64,000 nt of DNA, from assembly GCA_000499405.2 (NCBI GenBank), contig HG738137.1, positions 26,465,832-26,529,831 on the forward strand. The letters are read 5' to 3'. Position 1 is the stretch's first letter. Each line of letters starts with the position of its first letter. Both the position numbers and the translations under genes were made by a program. The notes under the pieces are model-generated. The model was not told where the DNA came from, searched no databases, and saw only the letters and a list, made by a program, of their open reading frames with translations. Positions 25,033 through 38,048 of the stretch are shown here, piece after piece. This DNA comes from Onchocerca volvulus. Its lineage: Eukaryota; Nematoda; Chromadorea; Rhabditida; Onchocercidae.

Positions 25033-28000
25033 GTCTATTGTTTATCAAATTGTTTAACGAATGACCACGAGTCGAATGACATTCATCCATCTCAATATAA
25101 TCCACTTTTTGCTCTCTCTCATTGGTGAAATATTCAGGACGTGTTTGGGCGGAATCTTTGTTGAGAATACAATTCGATTTCGAATATTCATAAAAATATA
25201 TTGCTGAACGACATGTGAAAGCCAACATTTCCTGCAAACACACTTTATTCGAATGTTACAGCGAATTAATTCAAGCATTTCATTTCAATTTCCATGTAAT
25301 CAAGTATTTGTCATGCGATCAAACTTCATAAAAACGATCATCGTCTTCAGACTTCAGAGAATTTCAGAGGATGCTGAGATACGTGTGAGACGATGATCAT
25401 TGATAATACATTGTAAGACGTGAAATGAGATGTGGAACATGAATACCTGATAACGTATCTTGATAAAATGAAATGATCACTTACTCAGCATTGCTTTCAT
25501 TACAAATTTAAATTTCAAAAATGATGTAAAATTTTTATCAACTTTTCAGCGTATAACTTCATTAAAACATACCAATGATCGTAAACACATTTCGATGCAA
25601 TAATTATGTGATGAAGCATTGATCGCAGCTGTTGCGTGTCCAACAAGTATGTATTGAGGTATACGACGCAAAACTATCTCACATTTTCTACGAACCATAT
25701 CTATGAGAAATTTGAAGCATCTAATTATGAATTCTTTAAAGATTCAACAATTTAAGAATCATCTGAAATTTAGCGTTTTCCATGAAACTCTTTGAGATAT
25801 GAAATGTTAGCTTGAACAATTTTTTTTTTTTTCTAATTTTAATCTTATGTATCAAAAGTTCACATTTACATTTGCAGAAAGCTTATAACCATCAAGTTGC
25901 TGGTAATTTTCAATCATGCTGACGTAAATTTATACCAGATATGCAGATCTTCTCGAAATAGACCGTATTCTCATTTGGCGTATAGTAAGCATTTCCGATC
26001 GGAGTAATTGATGTGTTGAATAAAATGCATCGTTTAGTGATTCGATCGTATTGGACACTACGACAATTAGTCGGTAAAAGGCTTCCATTATTTAGCTGGA
26101 AAATTGGAGTGAAATGAATCAAATTCTAAAATTAACCGACATTACCGCCATTTTTATTCGCTATTCCAAAATTAATATGATTTTAAGGATACGTACGTAA
26201 CTTTAAACTTACAGACTAATCCAGATAACTGCGAAATTTGCGTTTTTGAAATAGAAGAAAAAAGTTAGTTTTTTCAATGTTACCGTATTTTTCATGCATT
26301 TATGAAGGCATATTTTAGGCGTGCGTGTTTGAAATGTTGCCATGCCTTCATCAATTACTTGAATACCATCGATTGCCTCAATATAAACCGAAAAACCGGC
26401 CAAGCAATCTACAGGATTATAGTTTGGAAGAATATATTTTGAAATTTAATATTTAATTTCCAAATCCTATAATATAAATCTAAAATTATGCAATGCTACA
26501 ATTAGACTGTCAATCTGATTTAAAATTAAAATTGTCATTCTGTTTGTTTTTATGACAACAAATGTTTTGGACTTTTCGAAATTCTGATCATTTCTACAGT
26601 TAAGAAGAAAGCAAATGATAAAAAGGATTATCACTATCTATTGAAAAACGATCGTAAACTTACCTTCCGGATTGGATAGCATGGCAATATTCCGAAACTC
26701 ATTCTGTGGTTCATTTTTTCTGGAAGAGTAGTAAGATGTCGATCCATATAATTTGATTGTATCGACTGTCGCGTTTATTTTGACTTCTTGAGTTTTATCA
26801 TCCATTATCACGGATTTTTTACCTTGCCTCATCATGGTGATATTGTTGTTACCTGGAGCGGTAAATGTTGACTGCTTAGAAGTGACGTTTCTATTTACGT
26901 GTTTTGATTCCCCGAAATCGCAGTCATCATTTACGAACAAGAGGAAACCGATCGTTGGTGTTACAGATGGTACGCATGATTTCATCCTGAAATATTTTTG
27001 TTTCTTCTTGAAAAAGATATAGTCATAATCATTTGATTATGACTATATTTGTTATCAGCGCAACCATTCATCTTATCACCAAGAAAGACAATTATTATAA
27101 CTGATTATGAAATGACGATGCGAAAAAAACTAACACGAAATTATTGCTGTTTTTTACAATTTCGATTTCCGTACTTTTAATGCGACGTTCTGAAAATACC
27201 ATAATATATGACTTATTCATAACAAATGCTTAAATCAAAGTACAATATTCTTTAGCAATAAATTAATTAAAAACTATGACAAAAAAAAAAAAAGTAATTC
27301 CAGCATAAAACCGATCTGATAATTTTGGTTACGGTAATGGAAATAGGTATAATAAGGCTGGATATTTCTCTGGAAACACCAATTATAGTTGTATCTTCCG
27401 CATTGATCAATTTTTAAGAAACGAAAAATCACTTACCTTTTTGCATTGTTTACTTTTTTGAAATTTACCTTTTTGCCGTGAAATATTCCTTTGCAACACA
27501 ACTGTAATGTCATACAATTTGCATTCCATCCTAAATAACTGCTCACCAGAAAGTATCATCAGAATCTTCAGGTATTTAATGTAAATTGTAACTCGATACA
27601 GTTAAATAGATTGGGCATTTCTTCGGAAGCATTTATTAGAATCTTTATTAAAAGGAAGTAGTTCACGATGTCAATCATTGAATTATCCTTTTCAATTCAA
27701 CCATTAATTAGCAGCAGTTGCAATTGATGAAGGTAATAAGTAGTTGGATTTTTGCTAATGTTTGTATAGGTACATGAATATATTCATCATAAAACGACTT
27801 CTAAATCATTTTAAAAATCGTTCAAAATCATCAATCTAAGGATCAAGAAACACGGGGAATCATTGATGAAGAGAATGATCAGTTTTTTCGATGATCCATC
27901 AAGATATGTATGTTTCATGTAAAGTTCTATGAATTAGAAAAATAAAATTGTTGAAATTATCGAACGACCTTATCTTGTTGTATTGACATGTTTTGGCTGA

Positions 28001-28496
28001 CATTTTCAAGCACAAGTCACGACATTCGTGTTCGTTAAGTAGAATTCGCTGCTCGTACGCAGTGGCGCATGTAATTCGCAAATTGGGATACGCTTGCAAG
28101 CATAATTCAGCTTGATTATCTAAAAAACGTTCCATCATGCAATGGCTAGTAAAAATTATCGTTGTTTCAAATTAAAATGAAGGAATTTAGTGAAGCGTAT
28201 GAAAACTAGTAAGATATAAAGTAACTTTGGCAAAACATGAAACTGAGATATGAAATAGGCGATATAATAGTATTTTTTACTTTTTTTAAAATAAATTGTT
28301 CCATTTTTCAACAAGTTAGGTATTGCGTGAGATAATCAACGTAATACTTACGTGATTAGGGGCAAAAAATGATGGAAATTGTCTCTTTCATGCACAAAAG
28401 TTATCTCACGTCAATAAATTTTGACATTAAAATGATCTTACCAGCAAAAGTGTTCAGAATGAGAAATGCGAACAGTGAGGAAAATCGAAAAATCAT
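25028..28496 (-). CDS. Secreted protein with three PAN/apple domains
   Basis: Predicted secreted or cuticle/matrix-associated protein. PAN domains mediate protein or carbohydrate binding; the partner is unknown. Minus-strand exons: 28496-28442, 28119-27969, 27530-27469, 27189-27135, 26986-26664, 26408-26284, 26095-25936, 25700-25573, 25231-25028, all phase-compatible, about 420 aa. Exon 1 encodes a signal peptide (MIFRFSSLFAFLILNTFA). PAN 1 starts at residue 19 (CATAYEQRIL, HECRDLCLK, MECKLYD). PAN 2 is about 216-310 (DCLAGFSVYIEA, CLHKCMKN, NCRSVQYD, YFEKICIS). PAN 3 is about 311-410 (KCEIVLRRIP, YCIEMCLRSL, FTCRSAIYFYEYSKSNCIL). The 108-215 linker is Asn/Thr-rich with likely N-glycosylation sites. 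Exons 3-4 are the weakest part of the model: a stronger-looking donor at 27436 would lead to an early stop, so the 27469 donor was chosen. There is no ZP or transmembrane segment, unlike LET-653 or NOAH proteins. Confidence 0.82.
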
Positions 28497-31400
28497 AACA
28501 AAGTGTAGAATGAAATAATTGTATGTAATTCTGAGAACTACTAATGGTGTACTGTAATATATTTTTGGGTCAATCCAGGCTTACTCCATTTTCAGGCATA
28601 AAATCCGTTTGATATACTTGTTTAAACATGAAACAGACCTTTTTTTTCGAGAGATATCGAAATTTAGAGTGAACTTTTTCAACAGTTCCCAGAAGCTATC
28701 AAACTTTCAATTTAATTACCATACATTTTCTATTCCTTTATTATTATCTTCCGAATGATGCATTTACTTCAAAAAGGAGAGCCAAAAAAAAAATGGAATA
28801 AGAAAGGAAGCGGTAAAATTTTTGAGTAAGGCAAGAGTTGATATGATAACAGACCTAAGAATGAACTTAGAAGAGCCAAGGATTAAATGAAAGATATCAG
28901 GGCATTCGAATGATATTCGAACGGATGCTGATTGTTTGAAATAAAATGCAATTAATTATCAGGTAATTAATTAATATTTCAATACATTTTTTTCTTTTTT
29001 TTTTTTGCCTTCAGACTGTTCAATAATGTGATAGAAGAGTGAGGAAGTTTGCATAGAAAGATGACGAGAAAAAAAACTTTAGGTTGAAAGGAAAAAAAAA
29101 AAAAAAAAGGTAGACAGGAATGTCTGAGTGTCTGTATTGAATTTCAAATTTAAATTGCAAACTTTTTCACTGTCACCAATTCAATTTTTGTCCTTCATTT
29201 GCTTAAGTTCAGACATTCTTTTGATTTGATAAAAAAAACAATTTTTCATCGATTTGATAATTACATTTTTACAATTCCTTTTTTAAAAATAGGCGTTTTA
29301 TTTGTCAATATTTAATGCTTAGCTTTTATGAAAAACATTAATTAATTAGCAAAATGATCGAATTCTTCTTAACATTAACTTAGCATTAATACTTCCCAGA
29401 TTGAAAAAGAGTATGCAAGTCGAAATTCAACTATTTTATCCAAATTAAGACAACTATTTCTTATAATTTGTTGAGAAAACATGGGTATCAGAAGAAATGG
29501 AAAAGAAGGGTCAATAGCAAAAACGTTCATTAAAATAACATATTAGAAAAATTTTGACTTATAAGCTCGAAATCGGAAAAATAAAAAATTCACAATCAGA
29601 TTCTCGATTTTGAAACAAAAACTCTTCACTACTTTCAAACAATATTTTCAGAATTTTTAATTTATCCAAAATTTAATCATCCTAGCAATTATCAAAATGA
29701 AACATTTCTTCAAGAGATTAAGTCGAGTTTCAAGGAATCCTTCATTGCGCTTTTGTACATCAGAAAACGCCATTAATAGACTATCGCAATAAAGTTTCTC
29801 AATTTTTCACATAGCGTTGGATGAATTTAAAAATCAATTATCGAAAATAAACCGTCATTTAACGAATATTATCACAGTCGAATAAACAAATGCCATTCCA
29901 TCAGAAAATAGCCGAGAAAAAAAGTACATAAATCATCATGAAAACGATTTTTCTAAGACTGATCATCCCATTATGATAACGATCAGTACGGAGAATACAA
30001 AATGAGAAGAAATGTTGGTCAAGGAATGATGGGAACATTTCTAAACTGGAAATGAAGAAAGGATTGATCTAAGAAATGAAGCTAAAGGAAACTTGATCAC
30101 ATATAAATTACCGAATAAGACGAATTTTTCCAAATTGAAAAAAAAAAAAGCCATTTTCTACTTGTTATTTCGATCAAGTTTCTTGTCATCATCACAGATT
30201 TTAATTATTGCGATCATCGAAGAGTGAAGTGAAGCATAGATTCATTTCAATCACTAATTGATAGACAATGATTCGACGTTGAATAATTCATAAAAACAAG
30301 TACCGATATTTTTAAATATTATCACAATTTCTGAAGATTCTCGTAATTAATAATTAATGATTCGCATTCGCCGCATTCGATAATTTTGCGATAAATCATT
30401 CCACTACAATAAATGCACTCCTTTCGCTATTGAAATTTCGTTTCGTTACGATAGTTCCGAAGATTTATCCCTTTAAATTAAATTCAGCACTCTGTCTCGA
30501 CGAATCGTTGGATCACATCTTTATTGTATCTCTTCGATCTTTGATCCTACACCTTCTGTTTTTTCATCGTTGCGATTCAATTCATGCGTTCATCTCGTAT
30601 ATTCTTCCCTGGAATTTAATCTCACTCATTCTTCCTCTTCGACATCGCATCTCTTTTCTGAAGAAGCCTCTCAAAATGTGAGAAAAATAAACAAGGTGAT
30701 GTATTGGAATGAGTTGTGCTCCTGCCAGTTCTCATCACCTTTTGTTCAATACAAAAAAAAAAGAAAAAAAAAATTTAACTGTGTAACTCGTGAAAGTTTA
30801 AAAATCCGTTTCGCGTTTAATTTGATCAATTGTGGTGAAATGCTTATTCTTTGTTTTATATCCCAACAATTGGTTCGATCATTGATCTCTCTCTCTCTTT
30901 CTCTTGTCTTCCAAATCAGTTTTTTGGCCAACATTTTAGCTTAACAAATTATTTACATCAAAATTCATGTGAACTTAATCTTTGTATCTTGCATTTTTCT
31001 TCACCTTTGACCGCATGTCCGTCTTTCTCAACTGATCTTTATCTTATCAAATTTAAATTATATTTTAAATCCTGGAATATACATGTATCATGATGAGGTA
31101 ATGATATTTGATTAGATTAATTATTGCTTCATTAGCTTCCTTTCTATGATGAAAATTAGCGTACGTGATCGTATTCGATTTTCAGTGGCTATCGATTTTA
31201 TCAACTATTATTGTATTGTTGTTACAAAACAAGTTGATATTTTATTGATTGCTTAAATTGAAAATCTTTCAAATAATCGTTTTAGAAATTAACCACAAAA
31301 AGAAATATTCACTTCGTTTTGCTCTTCCTCAATGGCAAGAAATGACACATTTGTCAACTTATACATTTGTCAAACTTTTTCACATTGAAATGGTTGAATA

Positions 31401-32849
31401 TATGATTGAAGAAGATGACATTTTTTTCACCGTAGCATTTCATTTCCCTATGATAATCTTCCTCGTTGTGACGACTATCCTAAATCATCCTTATCAAATA
31501 TTCTTTATATATTCGGTATTCCTTATTCCTATCATTTCTCAATTTCTGATATTTATTATGGTCAGAATGTCGTCTGCACAATTTATTGGATATTTGATTT
31601 TTAGTGTCTTACTGCTTTGGTTTTTGATCAAAATCTAATATTCGATTAAATTACACTAAGTTTGCACATAAGTTTTCCCTCTAGAATTATCTTTTTGCAA
31701 TTGATCCATTGTTATTTACATCTAATAATCTGCAAGTTTTTTCTCAAATCCGTTGATATCGCATAAAGTTCTTGCATTGCTATCATTATTTCATAGTGAT
31801 CGTTGTTTCTTTTTTCAACCACTAAATTTAAAAATTTATTTTCTTCCCATTCAGCCAAACAACTGATAATCTTTCCTTCTACGAAATTTGCTGCTTTCAC
31901 CTTTCCTCATAAACTATTATATCTGCAATTATTGATAATTAAGATGAAATGTGTTGTGTCGGAAAAATTAGTTTTGAATTGGTGTGACAGCAACGAATCC
32001 TTTATAATAAAGAGTTTGGAAGAGTGTATCTTCTCGTACAATATAAACAATTTTTAGAGAATACTCAAGATAATTGATCATAAGATTATCCTTCCTTTGC
32101 TGTTAATAGAAAAGAATATTCGGCCTCGATTGTCCATATTTATTGCTTTGTTATAGAAACTGTCGCTGTATATATCCTGGTTCGCTGTAGAAAACTGTTC
32201 TCGAGAACTCTCAGCAAAAATCTTGTTGGACAACCGATCCCATTCCAAAATATTAACCTTGTAAATCTTTCCGGGCTTCCTTCTCCTCTCCTGATCTCAA
32301 ACTCTCTTTGTTTATCTATTAATCGGAGCGTTTTGGCGAGAAACATGTTTACCCTTCTGTTTATTATTTTAGCAGTTAAACATGTTTATTTGGTCCATTT
32401 GAAATTATTTTCGCGCTTTTTCAGTTTTAACGTTCCTTGTTTGCATTAATTAGATTTTTCGACTGATTATTTGTGACATTTATCAATATTTACTATCAAT
32501 TAATGAATTTTCAAATATTTCCTATGATAGTGTGCGCATAACGCTGCGCTTGCTCCAGCATCCGCATCGTCAATATTCTTCGTCTTTTATTGTGCCCATA
32601 TCTTAGTGAAATCAATTTATTTCTTTGCTTTCTTAGCTTTCAGTTGATTTGCTTTTTTTTTTTTTTTTTTACCTGTCTTTCAGTTAATCAATATCACTTT
32701 GTTTGTTCATTTGAAATGGCATTTCTGAAGGAACTAAAAAATGAGCACATCGAAATCAACTTTCATTTACTGACATCTTATTTAATATTGTTATTATGGT
32801 AAGAAGTATATTTGCGTAATTTCTTGAGAAAGTTCTAATCGCAAATACT

Positions 32850-32937
32850 GGAATTTTAAATTTGACATCAATTTTAGAAGAAATAGTTGAAATGGAATTT
32901 TAAATTTGACATCAATTTTAGAAGAATTAGTTGAAAT
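32850..32937. repeat. Tandem duplication, 44-bp unit x2
   Basis: Copies 32850-32893 and 32894-32937 (unit begins GGAATTTTAAATTTGACATC) differ at one base. They are adjacent and direct, a recent slippage or unequal-exchange duplication in intergenic DNA. Confidence 0.9.
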
Positions 32938-34212
32938 GCTTTTTTGTAAGGAAAGAAATGTATTAATAGTAGGAGAATGAAAGAGGGCGAAGACAGACTA
33001 TTACAGCCATTTTCTACAGATTTCTGACCGTACTTCTGATGTCTCTTTATTCGAATCCGAAACCAACAGAAGAATCTGAGAATTGGTTATCTCATTATTC
33101 ATATTCACTTATAAATCCTTTGTTAAATTAATAAGAGATTAATTGAATCGCTGATGAGGTTATTACTGCTACATAATAGTGATAAAAAGGCCTTGTAAAG
33201 ATATGGCGGATCATATTACGTGAAATTTCGAAAACCGAAACAACATAACTGACTGTTGTAAACGGCATTACATAGCTTCTCTTATCAGATGATTAAAAGG
33301 GAGTGAGTTAATATTTGAAGATATCGTTGATAAGCATCATTATCATCGAATCATCATCATCATCATTATCCCAGATCTCTTGAATGTTCACGCAATCTCA
33401 CTATTATTTGCTTTCATGTTTTTAGTATTTTGGTGAAATCGCTTTTTCTGCAGAAAGAAATTTCATGCCAAGTGTTTCGTTTATTCCGCAACACAATACT
33501 TGACTGGCTAATCACACAATCATTATTCATTTGATCAGTGATTTCTCAAATCAAACATCACTGACACGGGAAGAAATATTGTATGATTAATTCCTTCTAT
33601 ATTTAGACTTTTAAACGAAACACTTTCTATCAAAATTGAATTTAAAAATTTTTAATTTAGCACAGATTCTTTCACGAAAAAGAATTCTAATTTATTAAAA
33701 TTTCAAAGAAATAATTTCTTATCTTTGGAATTGAATTTCATCGAACGAAGACGCCAAACACAAATTTAGTCATTTTTCAGATTTTAAGTTCAATTCGATG
33801 TTTAATTCGCAATGTTATGCCTAATTCTTAGATGGTTTGTTTATTTCTCAATACGCTTATGCCTCGTCTGTTATGACTTCTTCGAAATACGGTTGGGAAA
33901 TTAAATAACATCTGTCTTAAATTATTCACATTCTTTGAAGAATCTATCTTGAAATAATGCAAATCCCAAAATACTTTTCGCGGAAAAATCGCATCAACAT
34001 CGGATTCACATATCTCATTCCTGTTTTTTTCTATTTCCTTTCGATTAGAAACATTTAATAATATTTAAATCTATTTAAAGATTTTTACACAATAAGAGGA
34101 ATCCATTTTGAGGTATTTAAAATGAAAATATGTTCTTTTTTTTGGCTTATAAGAAATTTTGACCACAATTCTTGAGGAGCGATGACTGATTGATTTGGAA
34201 AAGAAGGGAAAT

Positions 34213-34216
<4 letters not shown>

Positions 34217-34247
<31 letters not shown>
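34217..34247. repeat. (GA)n microsatellite
   Basis: Uninterrupted GA dinucleotide run of about 31 bp, followed by GGGGAGAAAAAGG purine-rich DNA. No associated gene. Confidence 0.95.
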
Positions 34248-34250
<3 letters not shown>

Positions 34251-35085
34251 GAGAAAAAGGAAAAAAGGAAGCACATTAATCTAAACGAATAACTGGAATT
34301 GAATAGAAATGTATGTTTCAAATGTCAAGGTCTCGGGCAGCTGCTATGAAGGAATTGGAAGAGGTCATATGTCATCTCGTGTGTTCCATCACGTCGGCAA
34401 ATATTTTTCATCTATTGAGTCTTGCCACATCTCCATTTAATATGTTTTGGAATCTTCTTTTCCTCGAATGATCGATGAAATATAGAACCATTAAATCAGA
34501 AATTCAGTTTTGATCATCGTCTCGGCCAGATTTATCATTGATTCTTACCAATCATAACATTTTGCCTTATGACAACAGTTTTTGCCGCTTCAACCAGTTC
34601 TTTTTAACATTATATTTTTCCCGTTTTTACTTCGGCTTCCGATGGTTTCTAACATCAAAGGAATGATCTTTGATCTCGAGAAGATGAAACAAACGAAAAC
34701 GGACGATACAATTGATCATCTTGCGTATCAAATCGGCATTGTTTTCACGTTAATATTTGTCTTTGTATGTCTCAAAACCATAGCCTCTTTTATTATTCAA
34801 ATGATGAAAGCTTAGTTTTAAAACGTACTCAACTTATTGATTAGTGGTGTGTAGAACTGAAGTACGGAAGAGAATTCAATCGATCTGATTGAAATGGCTC
34901 GTACATTTCAATAGAAATGTTTTCTGAAATGACTCTTCCATTTGAATACATTCAACTGGATAGATATATATTTGATAGTTGTCTGTATGTTTACATTTCA
35001 CAAACATTACTATAAATTTGTACGTGCATGCTTATGCTCATACATGATAGTACAATCACTGCATTGGATTGAGGAGGTTGGCCAA

Positions 35086-35161
35086 GATGATAACACTGAT
35101 CGGCAGATGATAACAGTGATACTGATGATAACACTGATCGGCAGATGATAACAGTGATACT
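35086..35161. repeat. Tandem duplication, 38-bp unit x2 rich in GATAA motifs
   Basis: Copies 35086-35123 and 35124-35161 are identical, and a partial third copy (GATGATA) follows. Each unit holds two GATAAC motifs arranged as TGATAACACTGATC...TGATAACAGTGATAC, so the block has at least four GATA-factor core sites on one strand. Confidence 0.9.
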
Positions 35162-35856
35162 GATGATATAACAATAACTTAGTTCGTTAGTGGATGAATA
35201 GTAGCAACAAAATAAAGTCAGCTTGAAGATACTTCTGTTATCATAGATGATAATATCATCACTAGTAATAGTATCATTCCTTGTGGCAACAACTAAAGAG
35301 AAAGACAGAAAGAGGGGAGAGGAATAAGGAAAGAAAAAAAAGACAAATATCAACTTAGATGTAATTGAACATAAATGATCTTATTAAAATAAGAAGGGAA
35401 AAAATGTGGTAGAGAGAGGGAATGAGATGAAGTTTGGAGAAAGATGAAAAATAAACAAGATAGATGACACAAATTATGAGACGAGAGGATAAGAGGGAGG
35501 GAGAAGATGAATCTGAACAAAGCGCCATATGTTGGTTTTTTTTTTTTCTAAAAATGCTATTTAAAAGTACGCAATAATATGAATTCTTCTCTCCTTCGTT
35601 TTCCTGAATGATAAATGACAGAAGAAAGAGGAAAGGAGAGAGAGGGAGAGAGATGGATACAGAAGACAAATTTGTAAATAAATTTAGATGGAGCTTGGCG
35701 TCTTTGTTATCAGCAATTATCACGATGTTCTATGATAGGAAGCATAGAAAGGAAGAAAAATGAAAAATTTTCGATAAATTGGATAGATGTTCGTGTATGT
35801 TTCATCATCGTATGTTCTCCTACTCATGATTTATGGTATATTTCGGGAAGGAAAGG

Positions 35857-35888
35857 GAGAGAGAGAGGGATAGAGAGAGAGAGAGAGG
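35857..35888. repeat. (GA)n-rich microsatellite
   Basis: Imperfect GA/GGGA run interrupted by GGGATA, at the left edge of the GC-richer stretch. Confidence 0.85.
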
Positions 35889-36240
35889 GTTATGCCATTC
35901 GATTACGAAGATGTTTACTCGCTTGCTTGCTTGCCTGTTTGCAAGTGCACGTGCAGGTAGACTGCATATAGATGTAAACATGCAACGACGGATGCATTTC
36001 GCATTGCACTGCATTGCATCGAACATCATCATCATCATCGTCAGTAACTCTCGACGAATGCAAGATGCGAGAGAGATGCTGGTTGCAGCACTGCAGAGTT
36101 ACCTCCAGCGTTCCCATCACTTCACTTTTCGCGCAGCGCACGTGATTGTGGCACGATCGGTTTGCCTCAGAACACGACGTATTACGACCGATCAAACCTC
36201 GTCTTGCACACGTATGCAGATACATACATGTATGTACACT

Positions 36241-36416
36241 CACTAGACAGACAGGCAGACGTGCACATAGACATAAATTGTTTTATTTGCAAATGAACGA
36301 AAAAAGAGATGAAAAGAAAGAGTGTAGACACTAGACAGACAGGCAGACGTGCACATAGACATAAATTGTTTTATTTGCAAATGAACGAAAAAAGAGATGA
36401 AAAGAAAGAGTGTAGA
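36241..36416. repeat. Perfect tandem duplication, 88-bp unit x2
   Basis: 36241-36328 and 36329-36416 are identical over 88 bp (unit begins CACTAGACAGACAGGCAGAC). Perfect identity implies a very recent duplication or an assembly artefact at a repeat boundary. Confidence 0.95.
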
Positions 36417-36666
36417 ATGAGAGGAATGATGATGAACTCTGTTTTTTACTGGCTGCGAACGGGCAATGGAAGCGAAGTTTCCGATCGGATGAAGAGAGGA
36501 AGATCGATTGATGGACGCATGAGATGCGATTGATCGCTGATCGAGAACGGCTAGATCAGTCCGTCGGATCGATGATCGATGGACGCTTCAATCAAACTGC
36601 TCGATGGTTTCATTAACTTGCACCTAAACAGGATGTGATGATATGTTAAAGCGTTCATGTCGTATT

Positions 36667-36742
36667 GGGTGTGTATGTGTGTATGTATGTGTGTTTGTAT
36701 GTGTGTGTATGTATGTGTGTGTGTATGTGTGTGTGTATTTGT
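36667..36742. repeat. TG/TATG-rich simple repeat
   Basis: Mixed (GT)n and (GTAT)n tract (GGGTGTGTATGTGTGTATGT and on), interrupted, about 75 bp. Confidence 0.9.
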
Positions 36743-36983
36743 GCGCAATAATGATTGCATTAAGAAGGGGAAGTGTCAACTGGAAATGTCATAGAATTAG
36801 TGCATTTTGTCGTCATGCAACACAAACTACACGTTCTCTCTCATTCTCTCTCTTCCGTCTATCCTCTAAAATGACTAGTGCAAATCAGTAGGTGTATGTT
36901 TGATAGCTGATGACACAAGGATACATGTCATGACATGATAATATATTCGATTCCGAGATTAGAAGCAATTCCAGAGTGGCTGA

Positions 36984-37018
36984 ATCATCGATCGATCGAT
37001 CGATCGATCCATCGATCT
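36984..37018. repeat. (ATCG)n self-complementary microsatellite
   Basis: ATCG repeated about seven times with one CC interruption. GATC/ATCGAT units are palindromic, so the tract can form a hairpin. Further ATCGAT and GATCGA motifs are scattered at 36480-36580. Confidence 0.9.
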
Positions 37019-37368
37019 ATCAGATTATTTATAAACAGAAAGAAGATAGATAACGGCCATATCTAGTGTGATTGTGATGGACAGGATGTGTGGCAATGAC
37101 TGTTGGTCTCTTAGCCCCCGCTCTGGCAATTTCCCGAGAGAATGGATCAGAGCTCCCGAGGAATGTGTCACATTTACGCTCCCTGAATGATAATGATGAC
37201 GATGATTCATGCCATCTGAAGAGGCAATCCTATCGATAGGATGAAATTCTTGCAGAAAGGGAAGAGTGCGAGAGGAGCATCTGACAGGGAAAGCCCCAAG
37301 TTTCCCATTTCTAGCCCATCTGCCTCCTACCCTGCCATCTGCACCACTGCAACTTGAATATACCTGGA

Positions 37369-37376
37369 TGACGTCA
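37369..37376. promoter_or_regulatory. Perfect CRE palindrome TGACGTCA
   Basis: An exact 8-bp CREB/ATF bZIP consensus within the GC-richer region about 9.8 kb upstream of the sma-9 start. A single 8-mer has limited weight; see the second exact copy at 41708. Confidence 0.4.
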
Positions 37377-37504
37377 TAGCACACTTAAAATGTTATGCAT
37401 ACAAACAGAGAAGAGAGTGGAAGAGAGAGAGAGAAAGGTGCAGAGATGATGGGGTGAGTCTTGAAGACGCCCGCTGAATATTCTTCTCGCTTCGGAGTAC
37501 GAGC

Positions 37505-37517
37505 GGGGGGGGGGGGG
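37505..37517. repeat. Poly-G tract (13 G)
   Basis: Run of 13 consecutive G flanked by GAGC and AGCCGAG. Long homopolymeric G is unusual in this AT-rich DNA. Confidence 0.9.
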
Positions 37518-37961
37518 AGCCGAGTCGCCTAATGATTCCCTCCCCCGCCTTCCAGCAGTGCTGTGTCTGTCATGTCCTTGTCTCCTTGTCCTAGGCTCTT
37601 CTTCTTCTTGGCCAATTTCTCATTCAGTCCAGCAATTCCCACAGCATTGCAATATTTGTACTAGTAGTAGTACTAGGCCTAAGCCTTCCCTTATGGATCG
37701 CATCTCAGCGTGTTAAATATGCAGCTTACAAGTCGAACCCAACTTCCTCCCCCCCCTCCCCCTACATCACTCGTCGTGTCGCAAACAAACACTCTCAGAC
37801 GATTATCGCCAATTCCATTCCTTCTCGCTTCCACCCACGCGTCCTTCTCCGCAAAACACTTCCAACCTTTTGCGGTGCGAACGTACATTCAAATACAGCT
37901 TGCAAACTTTCTGGAGTCACTCACTCTCATCCACCATCTCTATCACATACAATCGCATGCA

Positions 37962-37965
<4 letters not shown>

Positions 37966-38043
<78 letters not shown>
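37966..38043. repeat. (CA)n microsatellite, about 39 units
   Basis: Uninterrupted CA dinucleotide run of about 78 bp followed by CATACACATATACACATATA. It is the longest dinucleotide repeat in the window and likely length-polymorphic. Histidine/threonine/valine-rich open frames across it are artefacts of the repeat. Confidence 0.97.

Positions 38044-38048
<5 letters not shown>

Larger units (their letters stand above)
28497..35700. other. AT-rich intergenic region, no gene recognised
   Basis: About 7 kb of AT-rich DNA 5' of the PAN gene. The longer open frames here (for example plus 31249-31638, a strongly hydrophobic 129-codon frame; minus 31712-31900; plus 34582-34815) lack family motifs. 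Their hydrophobicity is what T-rich DNA gives by chance. Tandem duplications at 32850-32937 and 35086-35161 and a GA tract at 34217-34247 are the only structured features seen. Confidence 0.45.

Noticed and set aside
31249..31638. Hydrophobic 129-codon plus-strand open frame resembling a membrane protein
   Set aside because: T-rich DNA yields Phe/Leu/Ile-rich frames by chance. There is no family motif, no acceptor/donor context and no neighbouring exons.
31712..31900. Minus-strand frame containing a helix-like stretch (EIMIAMQELYAISTDLRKNL)
   Set aside because: It lacks an in-frame ATG, an upstream stop closes the frame, and no splice partners were found.
34582..34815. 77-codon plus-strand frame with one predicted membrane span near its C-terminus (possible microprotein)
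   Set aside because: Short, unrecognised and isolated in gene-free DNA; a single hydrophobic stretch is not enough evidence.
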